Origin: Butyricicoccus faecihominis
Lineage (GTDB): Bacteria; Bacillota; Clostridia; Oscillospirales; Butyricicoccaceae
Length of the DNA: 64,000 nucleotides
Assembly (NCBI RefSeq): GCF_024462775.1
Contig: NZ_JANGCE010000007.1
Location: 1-64,000, forward strand
Direction: 5' to 3'
Shown: positions 7,812 to 15,605 of the stretch, one piece after another
Layout: every line of letters starts with the position of its first letter
Numbering within the stretch: the stretch's first letter is position 1
Translations under genes and position numbers: made by a program
Notes under the pieces: generated by a model
Databases searched by the model: none
Seen by the model: the letters and a program-made list of their open reading frames with translations, nothing else
What the model was told of the DNA's origin: nothing

Positions 7812-8509
7812 CGCGCCGCCTCCCGCGGTATGACCGCGGCGCGCTCCTTGGCCGCCAAAAGCAGGCGGTAAAACGGGGCGAGCTTTTGCATGGTGCGCAG
7901 CATCGGCTGCACGAACGAGCCGTCTAAAATGGGGGCGAAATCCTCGGTCTCTCGGAAGTCGACGCCGAGGTGCTTGCGGTTCAGCCAAGTTTGATAGGCG
8001 GGCTTTGCGTCCGGGAATTTGGGGCGCTTGTACGTCTCGCCGCCGAGAACCACCCCGGGGCAGGCGCGCACCGCCTTATACGCGTCCAGAAACAGTTTAT
8101 CTTCCCTGCGTATCATGTCGCGTATTTCGGCCATTTCCCCGCGGCCGAACGCGCCCCAGCAGCCATATGCCCAAAATTCCGGGTGCACCTCGACATAGAA
8201 CGAGGGGACATCCTCGAACTGGCGGCGGGGGCGGCGGAAAAAGAGCCATAGATTGGCGCGGTAGAGCGATTTATCGTGCGTATAGCGGGTATCCCGCCGG
8301 ACGCGGGAAACCATGCGGGAGGGTACCGTGACGAAGCTTGGATCGATTTCGAGCATGGTCGGCGCCATCTCTTCGATCAAGCGGTGGAACGGCTCGATTG
8401 CGAGGCGTCGAATCTCCATCTTATGCGCTTCATAAAATTCCTTGCTGTTATGCAGGCGGTTTAGTTGCAGCAGGTCGATGCCCTCTGCTGAAAAACCTGT
8501 GAATGCCAT
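7808..8509 (-). CDS. DUF2461 / TIGR02453 family protein
   Basis: 233 aa from ATG 8509, preceded by AAAGGTGG at about 11 nt. The start MAFTGFSAEGIDLL followed by a region with RVRRDTRYTHDKSLYRANL and FYVEVHPEFWAYGCW is the signature of the DUF2461 family. That family is widely distributed in bacteria and has no established biochemical role. It overlaps the nuclease gene by 4 nt. Upstream lies one of the dispersed AT-rich repeats and then a TauE-type gene on the same strand. Confidence 0.85.
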   Translation of the reverse strand: MAFTGFSAEGIDLLQLNRLHNSKEFYEAHKMEIRRLAIEPFHRLIEEMAPTMLEIDPSFVTVPSRMVSRVRRDTRYTHDKSLYRANLWLFFRRPRRQFEDVPSFYVEVHPEFWAYGCWGAFGRGEMAEIRDMIRREDKLFLDAYKAVRACPGVVLGGETYKRPKFPDAKPAYQTWLNRKHLGVDFRETEDFAPILDGSFVQPMLRTMQKLAPFYRLLLAAKERAAVIPREAAR

Positions 8510-8607
8510 GAAAAAGGGCACCACCTTTCTGAATACCATTGTACCGCTTTTCGCCCGCGCATGCAACAGCATTTTGCATTTTCGCCCGCCATAATACGCA
8601 AAATATA

Positions 8608-8699
8608 GATTAGTTAGGAGTTGAAGGTATCGCGCTCCGCGCGATTCTCATTACTAATTCCTAATTACTAATTACTAACTTATAATTCCTAACTCCTAC
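8608..8699. repeat. Dispersed AT-rich repeat, copy A
   Basis: The left flank is TAGTTAGGAGTT and the right flank is a run of CTAATTACTAATT-type units, so the flanks are roughly inverted. The centre is a hairpin ATCGCGC-TCC-GCGCGAT (8629-8645). The right end touches the stop codon (complement of 8700-8702) of the TauE gene. Confidence 0.75.
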
Positions 8700-9470
8700 C
8701 TACCCAAAGTATCTTACCAGAAGAATGGCCGCGCCCAGCACGGTGAGGACAACGCCGGTCGCGCGGTTTAAAACGATTGCCGGCGCTTTATTGGCGAAAC
8801 GCGCGGCCAGCCGCGCCCACAGCAGCGTGGAAAGCACGCAGAACACCAGACTCCAAAGGTCGGGCGCGCCGCCGATCGCAAAATGGCTCGCCGCGCCGGT
8901 CAGCGCGGTGAAGGTCATGATAAATACGCTGGTGCCCACCGCGGTTTTCAGCTCGTAGCCTAAAACGCTCGTCAGGATAAGCAGCATCATCATGCCGCCG
9001 CCAGCGCCGACAAAGCCGCAGATCAAGCCGATCACAACGCCGCAGACGATCGACTGCGTCAAGCGCTTTTTCGGACTGACCGCGCCCATGCTCTCCTTGG
9101 TGGTCATCACAGGCCGAACGATGAATTTGATGCCGAGGAAGAACGTCATCACGACTGAAAAGCTGCCCATCGCATGGCTGGGCACTAAGCTGGACAGATA
9201 ACTGCCCGCCAGCGTGAACACCAGAACGGACGCCATCATCACAAGGCCGTTTTTCACATCAATATTTTTGTGTCTGTAATAGGTGTACGCGCTCACGGCG
9301 CTTGCCAGCACGTCGCTCGCCAGCGCGATGCCGACCGCCGTGTACGGCTCCATCCCTAAAAACGTAATCAGCATGGGGCTGATGACGGCGGCGGCGCTCA
9401 TGCCCGCAAAGCCGGTGCCAAGCCCCGCGCCGATACCCGCCGCAAAACAGACGATGAATTTGATCAGCAT
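8700..9470 (-). CDS. TauE/SafE family sulfite/organoanion exporter-like permease
   Basis: 256 aa with about eight membrane segments and the two internally related halves typical of TauE/SafE. The N-terminal GAGLGTGFAGMSAAAVISPML and the mid-protein GFVGAGGGMMMLLILT are the repeated family motifs. Members move sulfite, sulfoacetate or other small anions, and the substrate is not predictable here. It overlaps the 3' end of the marR gene by 7 nt, so the regulator and permease are one unit under a MarR-type operator. Confidence 0.88.
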   Translation of the reverse strand: MLIKFIVCFAAGIGAGLGTGFAGMSAAAVISPMLITFLGMEPYTAVGIALASDVLASAVSAYTYYRHKNIDVKNGLVMMASVLVFTLAGSYLSSLVPSHAMGSFSVVMTFFLGIKFIVRPVMTTKESMGAVSPKKRLTQSIVCGVVIGLICGFVGAGGGMMMLLILTSVLGYELKTAVGTSVFIMTFTALTGAASHFAIGGAPDLWSLVFCVLSTLLWARLAARFANKAPAIVLNRATGVVLTVLGAAILLVRYFG

Positions 9471-9907
9471 GTTGCTTCCTCCTCCGCGAAATGCTCCCGA
9501 ATATTGGCGGCAATGCGCCGGGTCGTGCGCTCAAACACGCGGAGATCATCCGCGGGAATGTCCCGCAACAGCACGGCAAAAAATGAATCCTGCGCGCGCC
9601 GCCCCGCCTCTACCGCCGGATACGCGTCGGGCAAAAGCGACAGGTGCACCACCTTACGGTTATCCTGCTCCAAATGCGCCGCGAGCCAGCCGCGTTTTGT
9701 CAGCGCCTCGAGCGAAACAGAGACCTGCGATTTACTGAGCAGCCGCACGCGCACGATATCCCGCGCCGTGTCATACGCGGGGTTGTTTGCCAGAAACAAC
9801 AGGATGTCCAGCTCCATCCGCGTGAGGGAATATTGCTGCGTCACCGGGCGCAGCGCTTCACCGTAAAGGCGCTTGACCAGCATGGGATTGGAAATCAGTT
9901 CGACCAT
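9464..9907 (-). CDS. MarR-family transcriptional regulator
   Basis: 147 aa winged-helix protein. About residues 25-100 carry the MarR core with SLTRMELDILLFLANNP, the recognition helix region LSKSQVSVSLEALTKRGWL and a wing (HLEQDNRKVVHLSL). It is transcribed from a consensus promoter whose start region holds a perfect 10-bp-arm palindrome (9929-9952), so autorepression is likely. It is coupled to the TauE-type permease, which is presumably the regulated export function. Confidence 0.9.
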   Translation of the reverse strand: MVELISNPMLVKRLYGEALRPVTQQYSLTRMELDILLFLANNPAYDTARDIVRVRLLSKSQVSVSLEALTKRGWLAAHLEQDNRKVVHLSLLPDAYPAVEAGRRAQDSFFAVLLRDIPADDLRVFERTTRRIAANIREHFAEEEATC

Positions 9908-9928
9908 CGCGGGAAAGCCTCCTTCGCC

Positions 9929-9982
9929 ATATTGTTCTATTTAGAACAATATGATTGTACGCCTTTCCCACCTGCCTGTCAA
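9929..9982 (-). promoter_or_regulatory. marR promoter with palindromic operator
   Basis: On the minus strand TTGACA (9977-9982), a 17-nt spacer and TACAAT (9954-9959) form a near-perfect sigma-A promoter. Immediately downstream, ATATTGTTCT (9929-9938) and AGAACAATAT (9943-9952) are perfect inverted arms separated by 4 nt. That places an operator over the transcription start, between promoter and SD. Confidence 0.85.
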
Positions 9983-9997
9983 GGGCGCGGAGCGGCG

Positions 9998-10501
9998 TTA
10001 CCGCTCCGCAAGCCCTATTGCCTCGATCGCCACACCGCCGCCGCGCACGATCTCGATGCGCCCCGGAAACTGCTCGCGCAGCAGGCGGATCAATTCATCG
10101 TTTCTGGTTTCCGGCGCGGTGCTTTCCAGCAGCACCGCGTCGCGGCAATAATCCGTTATGTTTACCGTAAACACCCCGGCAAAGCGGAACAGGTCGTCGA
10201 TCTCTTGCCGGGTACAGGCGCGCACCTTGACAAACAGCAATTCCTTCTGGTGGCTTGCCGTTTCGGTTAGATCGATTACCTTGATCACTTCGACGCAGCG
10301 GTCGAGCTGCTTAACGACCTGCTCAAAGGTGCGGTCGTCGCTCGTCAGGCCAATGGTCATGCGGGAAACCGTCGGATCCTCGGTCGGGCCGACGGTCAGG
10401 CTGTTCAGATTATAGCTTTTCCCCGCGAACAGGCCCGCCACACGGGCCAGCACGCCGATTTCATTTTCCGCGAATACGGAAAGCCACCGTTTCTTTATCA
10501 T
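9998..10501 (-). CDS. ilvN: Acetolactate synthase small subunit (first copy)
   Basis: 167 aa from ATG 10501. The N-terminal ACT domain (VLARVAGLFAGKSYNLNSLTVGPTEDP, about residues 17-43) has the Val-binding fold. The C-terminal ACT-like half follows, with the conserved KELLFVKV. It regulates the catalytic subunit, and its ATG overlaps the ilvB stop by 4 nt. The in-frame extension up to 10825 is antisense-like sequence inside ilvB and is not used. A second, diverged ilvN lies at 22118. Confidence 0.92.
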   Translation of the reverse strand: MIKKRWLSVFAENEIGVLARVAGLFAGKSYNLNSLTVGPTEDPTVSRMTIGLTSDDRTFEQVVKQLDRCVEVIKVIDLTETASHQKELLFVKVRACTRQEIDDLFRFAGVFTVNITDYCRDAVLLESTAPETRNDELIRLLREQFPGRIEIVRGGGVAIEAIGLAER

Positions 10502-12234
10502 ACGTTCTCCCCTTCTTCCCCGTCGATCATTTGGTCCAGCGGCAGACCGGGCGGCACGATGGGCAGCACGTTTTCCTCCGGCCCGATCAGAAATTCGATC
10601 ACAGTGGGCACGCGGCGCTCCTCCTTTGCCGCGCGCAGCGCGGGCAGGACCTCTTCCGCACGGGCGACGCGGCACGCTTTTGCGCCGCAGCTTTCCGCAA
10701 GGCGCACAAAATCCGGCACATAGGGCGGACAGTTTAGGCCGGGCGCGTCGCATTCCGGCGGACAGCTTTTGCGCCGCCGCATGCAGGTGCCGGAATACCG
10801 GCGGCCGTAAAACATTTGCTGCCACTGGCGCACGTTGCCGAGAAAGCCGTTGTTTAAAATACAGATCACGACCGGCAGTTCATAAACGACCGCGGTGACA
10901 AGCTCCTGCATGTTCATCTGAAAGCCGCCGTCCCCCACGATGGCGACGGATTCCCGTCCGGGCTCTCCCAGCTTCGCGCCGATCGCCGCCGGCAGGCCGT
11001 ACCCCATCGTGCCCAAGCCGCCGGACAGGAGCAGCCGCCGGTTTTCATTCAGTTCCAGATACTGCGTGGCCCATAGCTGATTTTGTCCCACATCGGCGGC
11101 GATGACCGCGTCTGGAAAGACTTCGTTGATACCCTCCATGATGCGCTGCGGGCCAAACGCGCTGTTAGCGGGCGCAATGGGCCGCTGCGCCTTCCACTCG
11201 GCCACCTGCGCCGCCCAATCCCCCACGGGGAGCGGCCCGGCCTTTTCAAGCAGCAGGCACAGGGTCTTTTTCGCGTCCCCCACGATCGGGATGTCAACCG
11301 CGACATTGCGGGAGATCGACGCGGGATCGATATCGACATGGACAATGACCGCGTCCTTTGCAAACGAGCCGATCTTGCCGGTAATGCGATCGTTGAACCG
11401 CACTCCGATGGAAAATAGCAAATCGCACCCGGTGACCGCGCGGTTGGCCGCATGGCTGCCGTGAATGCCAAGGTTGCCCGCGTACAGCGGGTGGCCGGTC
11501 GGTATCGCGCCCCGTCCCATAATGGTGGTGACGACCGGCACGCCGGTTTTTTCCGCGAGCGCGGTCAGTTCCCCCTCGGCCCGGGCGATACGCACGCCGC
11601 CGCCAATGAGAAAAACCGGCCGTTTCGCCTGCGCAAGACTGCTCAGCGCCTTTTTGACCTGCCCCATATGTACCGGCGGCTCGGCCCGGTACCCGCGCAG
11701 CGCGATGCGCGCCGGGTATTCGTCATCCCCCATCGCCTGTTGGATATCCTTGGGCAGATCGACCACCACCACGCCGGGCTTGCCGGTACGGGCAATATAG
11801 AACGCCTTCTTGATGATCGCGCCCAGATCCTCGCGCCGCCTGACCGTGACCGCGTACTTGCAGATGCTTCTTGCGATACCGACCATATCGACCTCCTGAA
11901 AGGCGTCGTTTCCGATCAGGCCGGTCGGTACCTGACCGGTGAAGCAAACCAGCGGCACGCTGTCGTAATTGGCCGTTGCAATGCCGGTGACCAGATTGGT
12001 CGCCCCCGGCCCGCTCGTGACCAGACAAACGCCCGCCCTGCCCGTCGCGCGGGCGTAGCCGTCCGCCGCGTGGATCAGCCCCTGTTCATGCCGCGGCAGA
12101 ATCAAATTGATATCGCGCGCGCCATACAGCGCGTCAAATAAATCGATCGCCTGCCCGCCGGGATAGGCGAACAGCGTTTCCACCCCTTCCGCCCGCAGCG
12201 CTTTGACAAACAGCGCGGCCCCTGTGATCTCCAT
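10498..12234 (-). CDS. ilvB: Acetolactate synthase large subunit with Cys-rich insertion (first copy)
   Basis: 578 aa ThDP enzyme. It has the catalytic-Glu region (FAYPGGQAIDLFDALY), and the ThDP/Mg motif GDGGFQMNMQEL ending in ILNNG. It condenses two pyruvates, or pyruvate with 2-ketobutyrate, in branched-chain amino acid synthesis. An extra segment after QMFYGRRYSGT contains Cys in the pattern CX6CX3CX6C before VPDFVRLAES, at about 10725-10800. The second copy (22610) has the usual short linker there. SD AAGGAGGA precedes the ATG. It forms a unit with ilvN and sits 90 nt below a TetR gene. Confidence 0.93.
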   Translation of the reverse strand: MEITGAALFVKALRAEGVETLFAYPGGQAIDLFDALYGARDINLILPRHEQGLIHAADGYARATGRAGVCLVTSGPGATNLVTGIATANYDSVPLVCFTGQVPTGLIGNDAFQEVDMVGIARSICKYAVTVRRREDLGAIIKKAFYIARTGKPGVVVVDLPKDIQQAMGDDEYPARIALRGYRAEPPVHMGQVKKALSSLAQAKRPVFLIGGGVRIARAEGELTALAEKTGVPVVTTIMGRGAIPTGHPLYAGNLGIHGSHAANRAVTGCDLLFSIGVRFNDRITGKIGSFAKDAVIVHVDIDPASISRNVAVDIPIVGDAKKTLCLLLEKAGPLPVGDWAAQVAEWKAQRPIAPANSAFGPQRIMEGINEVFPDAVIAADVGQNQLWATQYLELNENRRLLLSGGLGTMGYGLPAAIGAKLGEPGRESVAIVGDGGFQMNMQELVTAVVYELPVVICILNNGFLGNVRQWQQMFYGRRYSGTCMRRRKSCPPECDAPGLNCPPYVPDFVRLAESCGAKACRVARAEEVLPALRAAKEERRVPTVIEFLIGPEENVLPIVPPGLPLDQMIDGEEGENV

Positions 12235-12324
12235 GGATATTCCTCCTTATGAATGCGTGTGCTTGCTTGCATGCTATCTATTTTTTTACGGCGCCGCCAA
12301 ATGGCGATGCCGTAAGAAACATTT

Positions 12325-12909
12325 TTATGGCGTGGGAATACCCTCGACAAAAACTTTTACGCTATTCTCGATGTACTTCCGCTGCTGCACGCCGGTCAGC
12401 TTAGCGCCGAAGGAAGCGCTGAGAAAGGTATAGCCGAAGGTGGCGGAAAAAAACGTCAAGGCCAGACTTTCAAAATCCGTTTGGGCAATCTTGCCCTTCC
12501 GCGCCATTTGCTCAAAGTAATCGGTCAGCGCGGATAGGAAGGTTTCCGGTATCTTCATGATCAGCGGCGCGGTATCTTCATAAATCTGCGGCGCGCGCAG
12601 GCCGATCGACAGGTTGACAAAATCCGGGGTCACACGCTCCATATAGGACGACATGAACATCGCAAGGTCCGCCCGCAGATCCCACCGCACATGCTGAAAC
12701 ACCTCGGGCGTGATGCCCGCGCGCCATTTTTCCTGCTCCATGCCGTGCAGCACGATATCCTTTTTGCTTTGAAATTTGCGGAACAGCGTGCATTCGTTGA
12801 CCCCTGCCACACGCGCGATATCCTTGGTCGTGGTGGCGGTGTAGCCCTGATCGCGCACCAGCGCCATAGCCGCGTCAATGATCCGCTGGCCGGTCTCCTC
12901 CGCTCCCAT
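12325..12909 (-). CDS. TetR-family transcriptional regulator
   Basis: 194 aa from ATG 12909 (upstream GGGGTG). The N-terminal helix-turn-helix is RDQGYTATTTKDIARVAGVNECTLFRKFQSKKDI, about residues 20-55, the TetR/AcrR DNA-binding pattern. The C-terminal ligand domain is not diagnostic. It is co-directional with the ilvB/ilvN pair downstream. A GCAAGCGCTTAC dyad lies just upstream of its start (about 12927-12938), and GCAAGCAAGC occurs in front of ilvB (about 12255-12268); both could be operator half-sites, but that is weak. Confidence 0.85.
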   Translation of the reverse strand: MGAEETGQRIIDAAMALVRDQGYTATTTKDIARVAGVNECTLFRKFQSKKDIVLHGMEQEKWRAGITPEVFQHVRWDLRADLAMFMSSYMERVTPDFVNLSIGLRAPQIYEDTAPLIMKIPETFLSALTDYFEQMARKGKIAQTDFESLALTFFSATFGYTFLSASFGAKLTGVQQRKYIENSVKVFVEGIPTP

Positions 12910-12971
12910 TTGCTTCACCCCATTATGCAAGCGCTTACTTTCATTTATTGTACCGTTGCCGCGCGGCAATG

Positions 12972-13763
12972 TCAAGCCGGTTTTGCGCGAAGCACCGTGA
13001 TCGCCGCGTAATGCCGAATGTCGAAGCGCGGCGGCGCGATGCGCGCCAGCAGCGCGCGGTGCTCCCCGTCAAAGCGCCGCACCTCGTCCTCGCTTAGCGA
13101 GGCCTCGATCCCCCGGCAGGCCTTGATGCGGCCGTTCCAGCTTTCCCGCGTGAAAGGAACGGACAGATCGAACAGTTCCTCCCGCTCGACCTCGAAATAC
13201 TGCCGGTAAACGGCGGGCACCTCGATCGGCCGCCGCGTCTCTCCGCAGCCCGTCCACACCGGGTTGTACTGCAAGATCAGCTTTTCGCTCGCCGCGGCAA
13301 CGTCGTCCTCCTCCGGCAGCCAAGCCATATACAGAACGGCGAACCGGCCGGGCCGCGCCAGCAGGCGGCTGAGCCTGAGCGCGAGCAGGTCATGATCAAA
13401 ATAGACAAAGCACTGGCAGGCGGTCACGACATCAAAGGTGCCCTCCGGAAAGCTAAGCCGTTCGGCCGGCATACAGCGAAAATCGATCTCCATGCCGGCG
13501 TCTCTCGCGAGCGCCTTCGCCATGCTGATCTGGCTTTCCGAAATATCGGTGCCCGTGAATACCGCGCCGTACGGATACAGGTGGCGCGGCAGCACGCCGG
13601 TGCCCGTGCCAAGATCAAGCACGCGCTGCCCCGGCCCGCAAAGACCCAGATCGCGTATCTTTTGATAGAACGCGGCGGGATAAATATCCCGGTACTTGGC
13701 ATAGTCGGCCGAGGCCCGGCCCCAATCAAAGGCCCGGCCCGCGTCGATATCGTTTCGTTGCAT
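12972..13763 (-). CDS. Class I SAM-dependent methyltransferase
   Basis: 263 aa from ATG 13763, preceded by GAGGGGAG at 8 nt. Motif I is VLDLGTGTGVLPRHL (about residues 44-58), followed by the acidic loop TGTDISESQISMAK and the motif FDVVTACQCFVYFD, which together form the SAM-binding Rossmann core of the methyltransferase-11/25 type. The C-terminal half is specific to the unknown substrate. Monocistronic, divergent from the Lrp gene. Confidence 0.85.
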   Translation of the reverse strand: MQRNDIDAGRAFDWGRASADYAKYRDIYPAAFYQKIRDLGLCGPGQRVLDLGTGTGVLPRHLYPYGAVFTGTDISESQISMAKALARDAGMEIDFRCMPAERLSFPEGTFDVVTACQCFVYFDHDLLALRLSRLLARPGRFAVLYMAWLPEEDDVAAASEKLILQYNPVWTGCGETRRPIEVPAVYRQYFEVEREELFDLSVPFTRESWNGRIKACRGIEASLSEDEVRRFDGEHRALLARIAPPRFDIRHYAAITVLRAKPA

Positions 13764-13825
13764 TCGTTTCGCTCCCCTCATTTCTAGAACCATCATACCA
13801 TGCCGCACGCCGCTTTGCAAGAATA

Positions 13826-13854
13826 TGGACAGGCGCAGGAAAACGGTGTATAAT
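13826..13854 (+). promoter_or_regulatory. Promoter of the lrp-aminotransferase pair
   Basis: TGGACA (13826-13831), a 17-nt spacer and TATAAT (13849-13854), with the ATG 38 nt further on. Confidence 0.8.
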
Positions 13855-13891
13855 AGCTTTAATTATTTCTTTTTTGATGAAGGAGGCTATC

Positions 13892-14386
13892 ATGATGGAC
13901 AATCCTGAAAAGCTGCTTAATTTACTCTCCGAGGACGCGCGGCTGACGACCGCTCAGCTGGCCGCCATGACCGGCGCGACAGAGGACGAAGTCGTTTCCG
14001 CAGTGCGCGCTTTTGAGAAGAACAATACCATTTTGGGCTATAAAACCATCGTCGACTGGGACAAGACCGCCCGCGAATTCGTCACCGCGCTGATCGAGGT
14101 AAAGATCACCCCGCAAAAGGGCATGGGCTTTGACGAAATCGCCCGCCAGATTTACTCCCATCATCAGGTGGAAAGCGTGTATCTGATGAGCGGCGGCTTC
14201 GACCTGACCGTCATCATCAACGGCCGCTCGATGCGCGAGGTGGCGCGTTTTGTATCCGAGCAGCTCGCGCCGATGGAAAACGTGCTCTCCACCGGCACGC
14301 ACTTTATTTTAAAGCGGTATAAGGACCATGGTGTGGAGTTCGATCCCTCCGACAAAGACAAGAGAGAGGTCATGATGTCATGGTAG
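13892..14386 (+). CDS. Lrp/AsnC-family regulator
   Basis: 164 aa. The helix-turn-helix lies at about residues 10-55 (LLSEDARLTTAQLAAMTGAT) and is followed by an AsnC-type ligand-binding (RAM) domain with the motif VESVYLMSGGFDLTVIINGRS. ATG 13892 follows AGGAGG (13881-13886); the next codon is also ATG. Its last codons overlap the aminotransferase start by 7 nt, so it probably senses an amino acid and controls the partner gene. The family binds DNA as dimers to octamers. Confidence 0.9.
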   Translation: MMDNPEKLLNLLSEDARLTTAQLAAMTGATEDEVVSAVRAFEKNNTILGYKTIVDWDKTAREFVTALIEVKITPQKGMGFDEIARQIYSHHQVESVYLMSGGFDLTVIINGRSMREVARFVSEQLAPMENVLSTGTHFILKRYKDHGVEFDPSDKDKREVMMSW

Positions 14387-15549
14387 ACTATCAGCAGCTG
14401 CTCTCCGACCGGGTCAAGATCGTAAAGCCTTCCGGCATCCGCAAGTTCTTCGATGTGGCCGCCGCCATGCCGCACGCGATCTCCCTCGGCGTCGGAGAGC
14501 CGGACTTTGAGACCCCGTGGCAGATCCGCCGCGCGGGCATTCAGTCCCTTGAAAAGGGGCGCACCTTCTATACCTCCAACTGGGGCCTTGCCGAGCTGCG
14601 CGATCAAATCGCCGCCCTTGCCCGCCGCAAGTACCAGCTCTGCTATGATTCTGCAAAAGAAGTTCTGGTTACCGTGGGCGGTTCGGAAGCGATCGATAAC
14701 GCGCTGCGCGCTTTCATTTCGCTCGGCGACGAAGTGCTCATTCCCGAGCCCTCCTTTGTCTGCTATACCCCGCTTACCATTATGGCGGGCGGCGTGCCCG
14801 TTCCCCTGCCGACGGTGAAGGAAGATCAGTTCAAATTGACGCCCGAGCGCCTGAAAGCCGCCATTACCCCAAAGACCAAGGTACTCATCCTGCCCTATCC
14901 CAACAACCCGACCGGCGCGATCATGACGCGCGACGAGCTCGCCGCCATCGCCAAGGTGCTGGAGGATACCAACATCCTCGTCATTTCGGATGAGATCTAT
15001 TGCAGCCTAACCTATGGGGCGGAGCCGCACGTCTGCTTTGCCGAGCTGCCGGGCATGAAGGAGCGCACCATCGTGGTGGACGGATTCTCTAAATCCTACG
15101 CGATGACCGGCTGGCGCCTTGGCTGGGCCATGGGCCCCAAGGAGCTGATGCAGCCCATTTGCAAAATCCACCAATTCGGCATCATGTCCGCGCCGACGAC
15201 GGCGCAGTTCGCCGGTATCGAAGCTATTCGCACCGGCGAGGACGATGTGCAGCACATGCGCGAGCAATACGACATCCGCCGCCGCTTCCTGCTGGGCGAA
15301 TTGCGCGACATGGGTCTTTCCTGTTTCGAGCCGCAGGGCGCGTTTTATATGTTCCCTTCCATCGAATCGACCGGTCTCAGCTCCGAGGAGTTCTGCGAGC
15401 GCCTGCTGCACGAGCAGGAGGTCGCCGTCGTCCCCGGCAACGCCTTTGGCGACAGCGGCGAAGGGCACGTGCGCATCTCATACTCCTATTCCATGAACCA
15501 TCTGCGCGAAGCCTGCTCCCGCATCCGCACCTTCCTCAAAACATTATAA
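14380..15549 (+). CDS. PLP-dependent aminotransferase, class I/II
   Basis: 389 aa fold-type I aminotransferase. Seen are the PNNPTGA motif, ISDEIYCSLTY (the PLP-interacting Asp/Tyr), the Schiff-base lysine in DGFSKSYAMTGWRLGW and the substrate-carboxylate Arg in HVRISYS. The closest families are aromatic/aspartate aminotransferases of the PatA/AraT type, and exact specificity is open. It overlaps the Lrp gene and ends at a strong bidirectional terminator. The his operon in this window lacks hisC, but nothing ties this gene to that step. Confidence 0.9.
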   Translation: MVDYQQLLSDRVKIVKPSGIRKFFDVAAAMPHAISLGVGEPDFETPWQIRRAGIQSLEKGRTFYTSNWGLAELRDQIAALARRKYQLCYDSAKEVLVTVGGSEAIDNALRAFISLGDEVLIPEPSFVCYTPLTIMAGGVPVPLPTVKEDQFKLTPERLKAAITPKTKVLILPYPNNPTGAIMTRDELAAIAKVLEDTNILVISDEIYCSLTYGAEPHVCFAELPGMKERTIVVDGFSKSYAMTGWRLGWAMGPKELMQPICKIHQFGIMSAPTTAQFAGIEAIRTGEDDVQHMREQYDIRRRFLLGELRDMGLSCFEPQGAFYMFPSIESTGLSSEEFCERLLHEQEVAVVPGNAFGDSGEGHVRISYSYSMNHLREACSRIRTFLKTL

Positions 15550-15559
15550 GAAAAACAAA

Positions 15560-15599
15560 AAAACAGGCGTGCTGCTCGAACTTGCAGCACGCCTGTTTT
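15560..15599. terminator. Bidirectional terminator
   Basis: AAAACAGGCGTGCTGC (15560-15575) pairs perfectly with 15584-15599 around an 8-nt loop, with A-run and T-run flanks. It serves the aminotransferase on plus and the membrane protein on minus. Confidence 0.92.
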
Positions 15600-15605
15600 G
15601 TACGC

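Noticed and set aside
8608-8699. CRISPR-like array from the repeated TAATTACTAATT units
   Set aside because: The units are 7-12 bp with no unique spacers and no cas genes; it is a dispersed interspersed repeat.
9998-10825. Long form of the first ilvN (275 aa)
   Set aside because: The extra N-terminus is the out-of-frame 3' end of ilvB. ATG 10501 overlaps the ilvB stop and begins the ACT domain.
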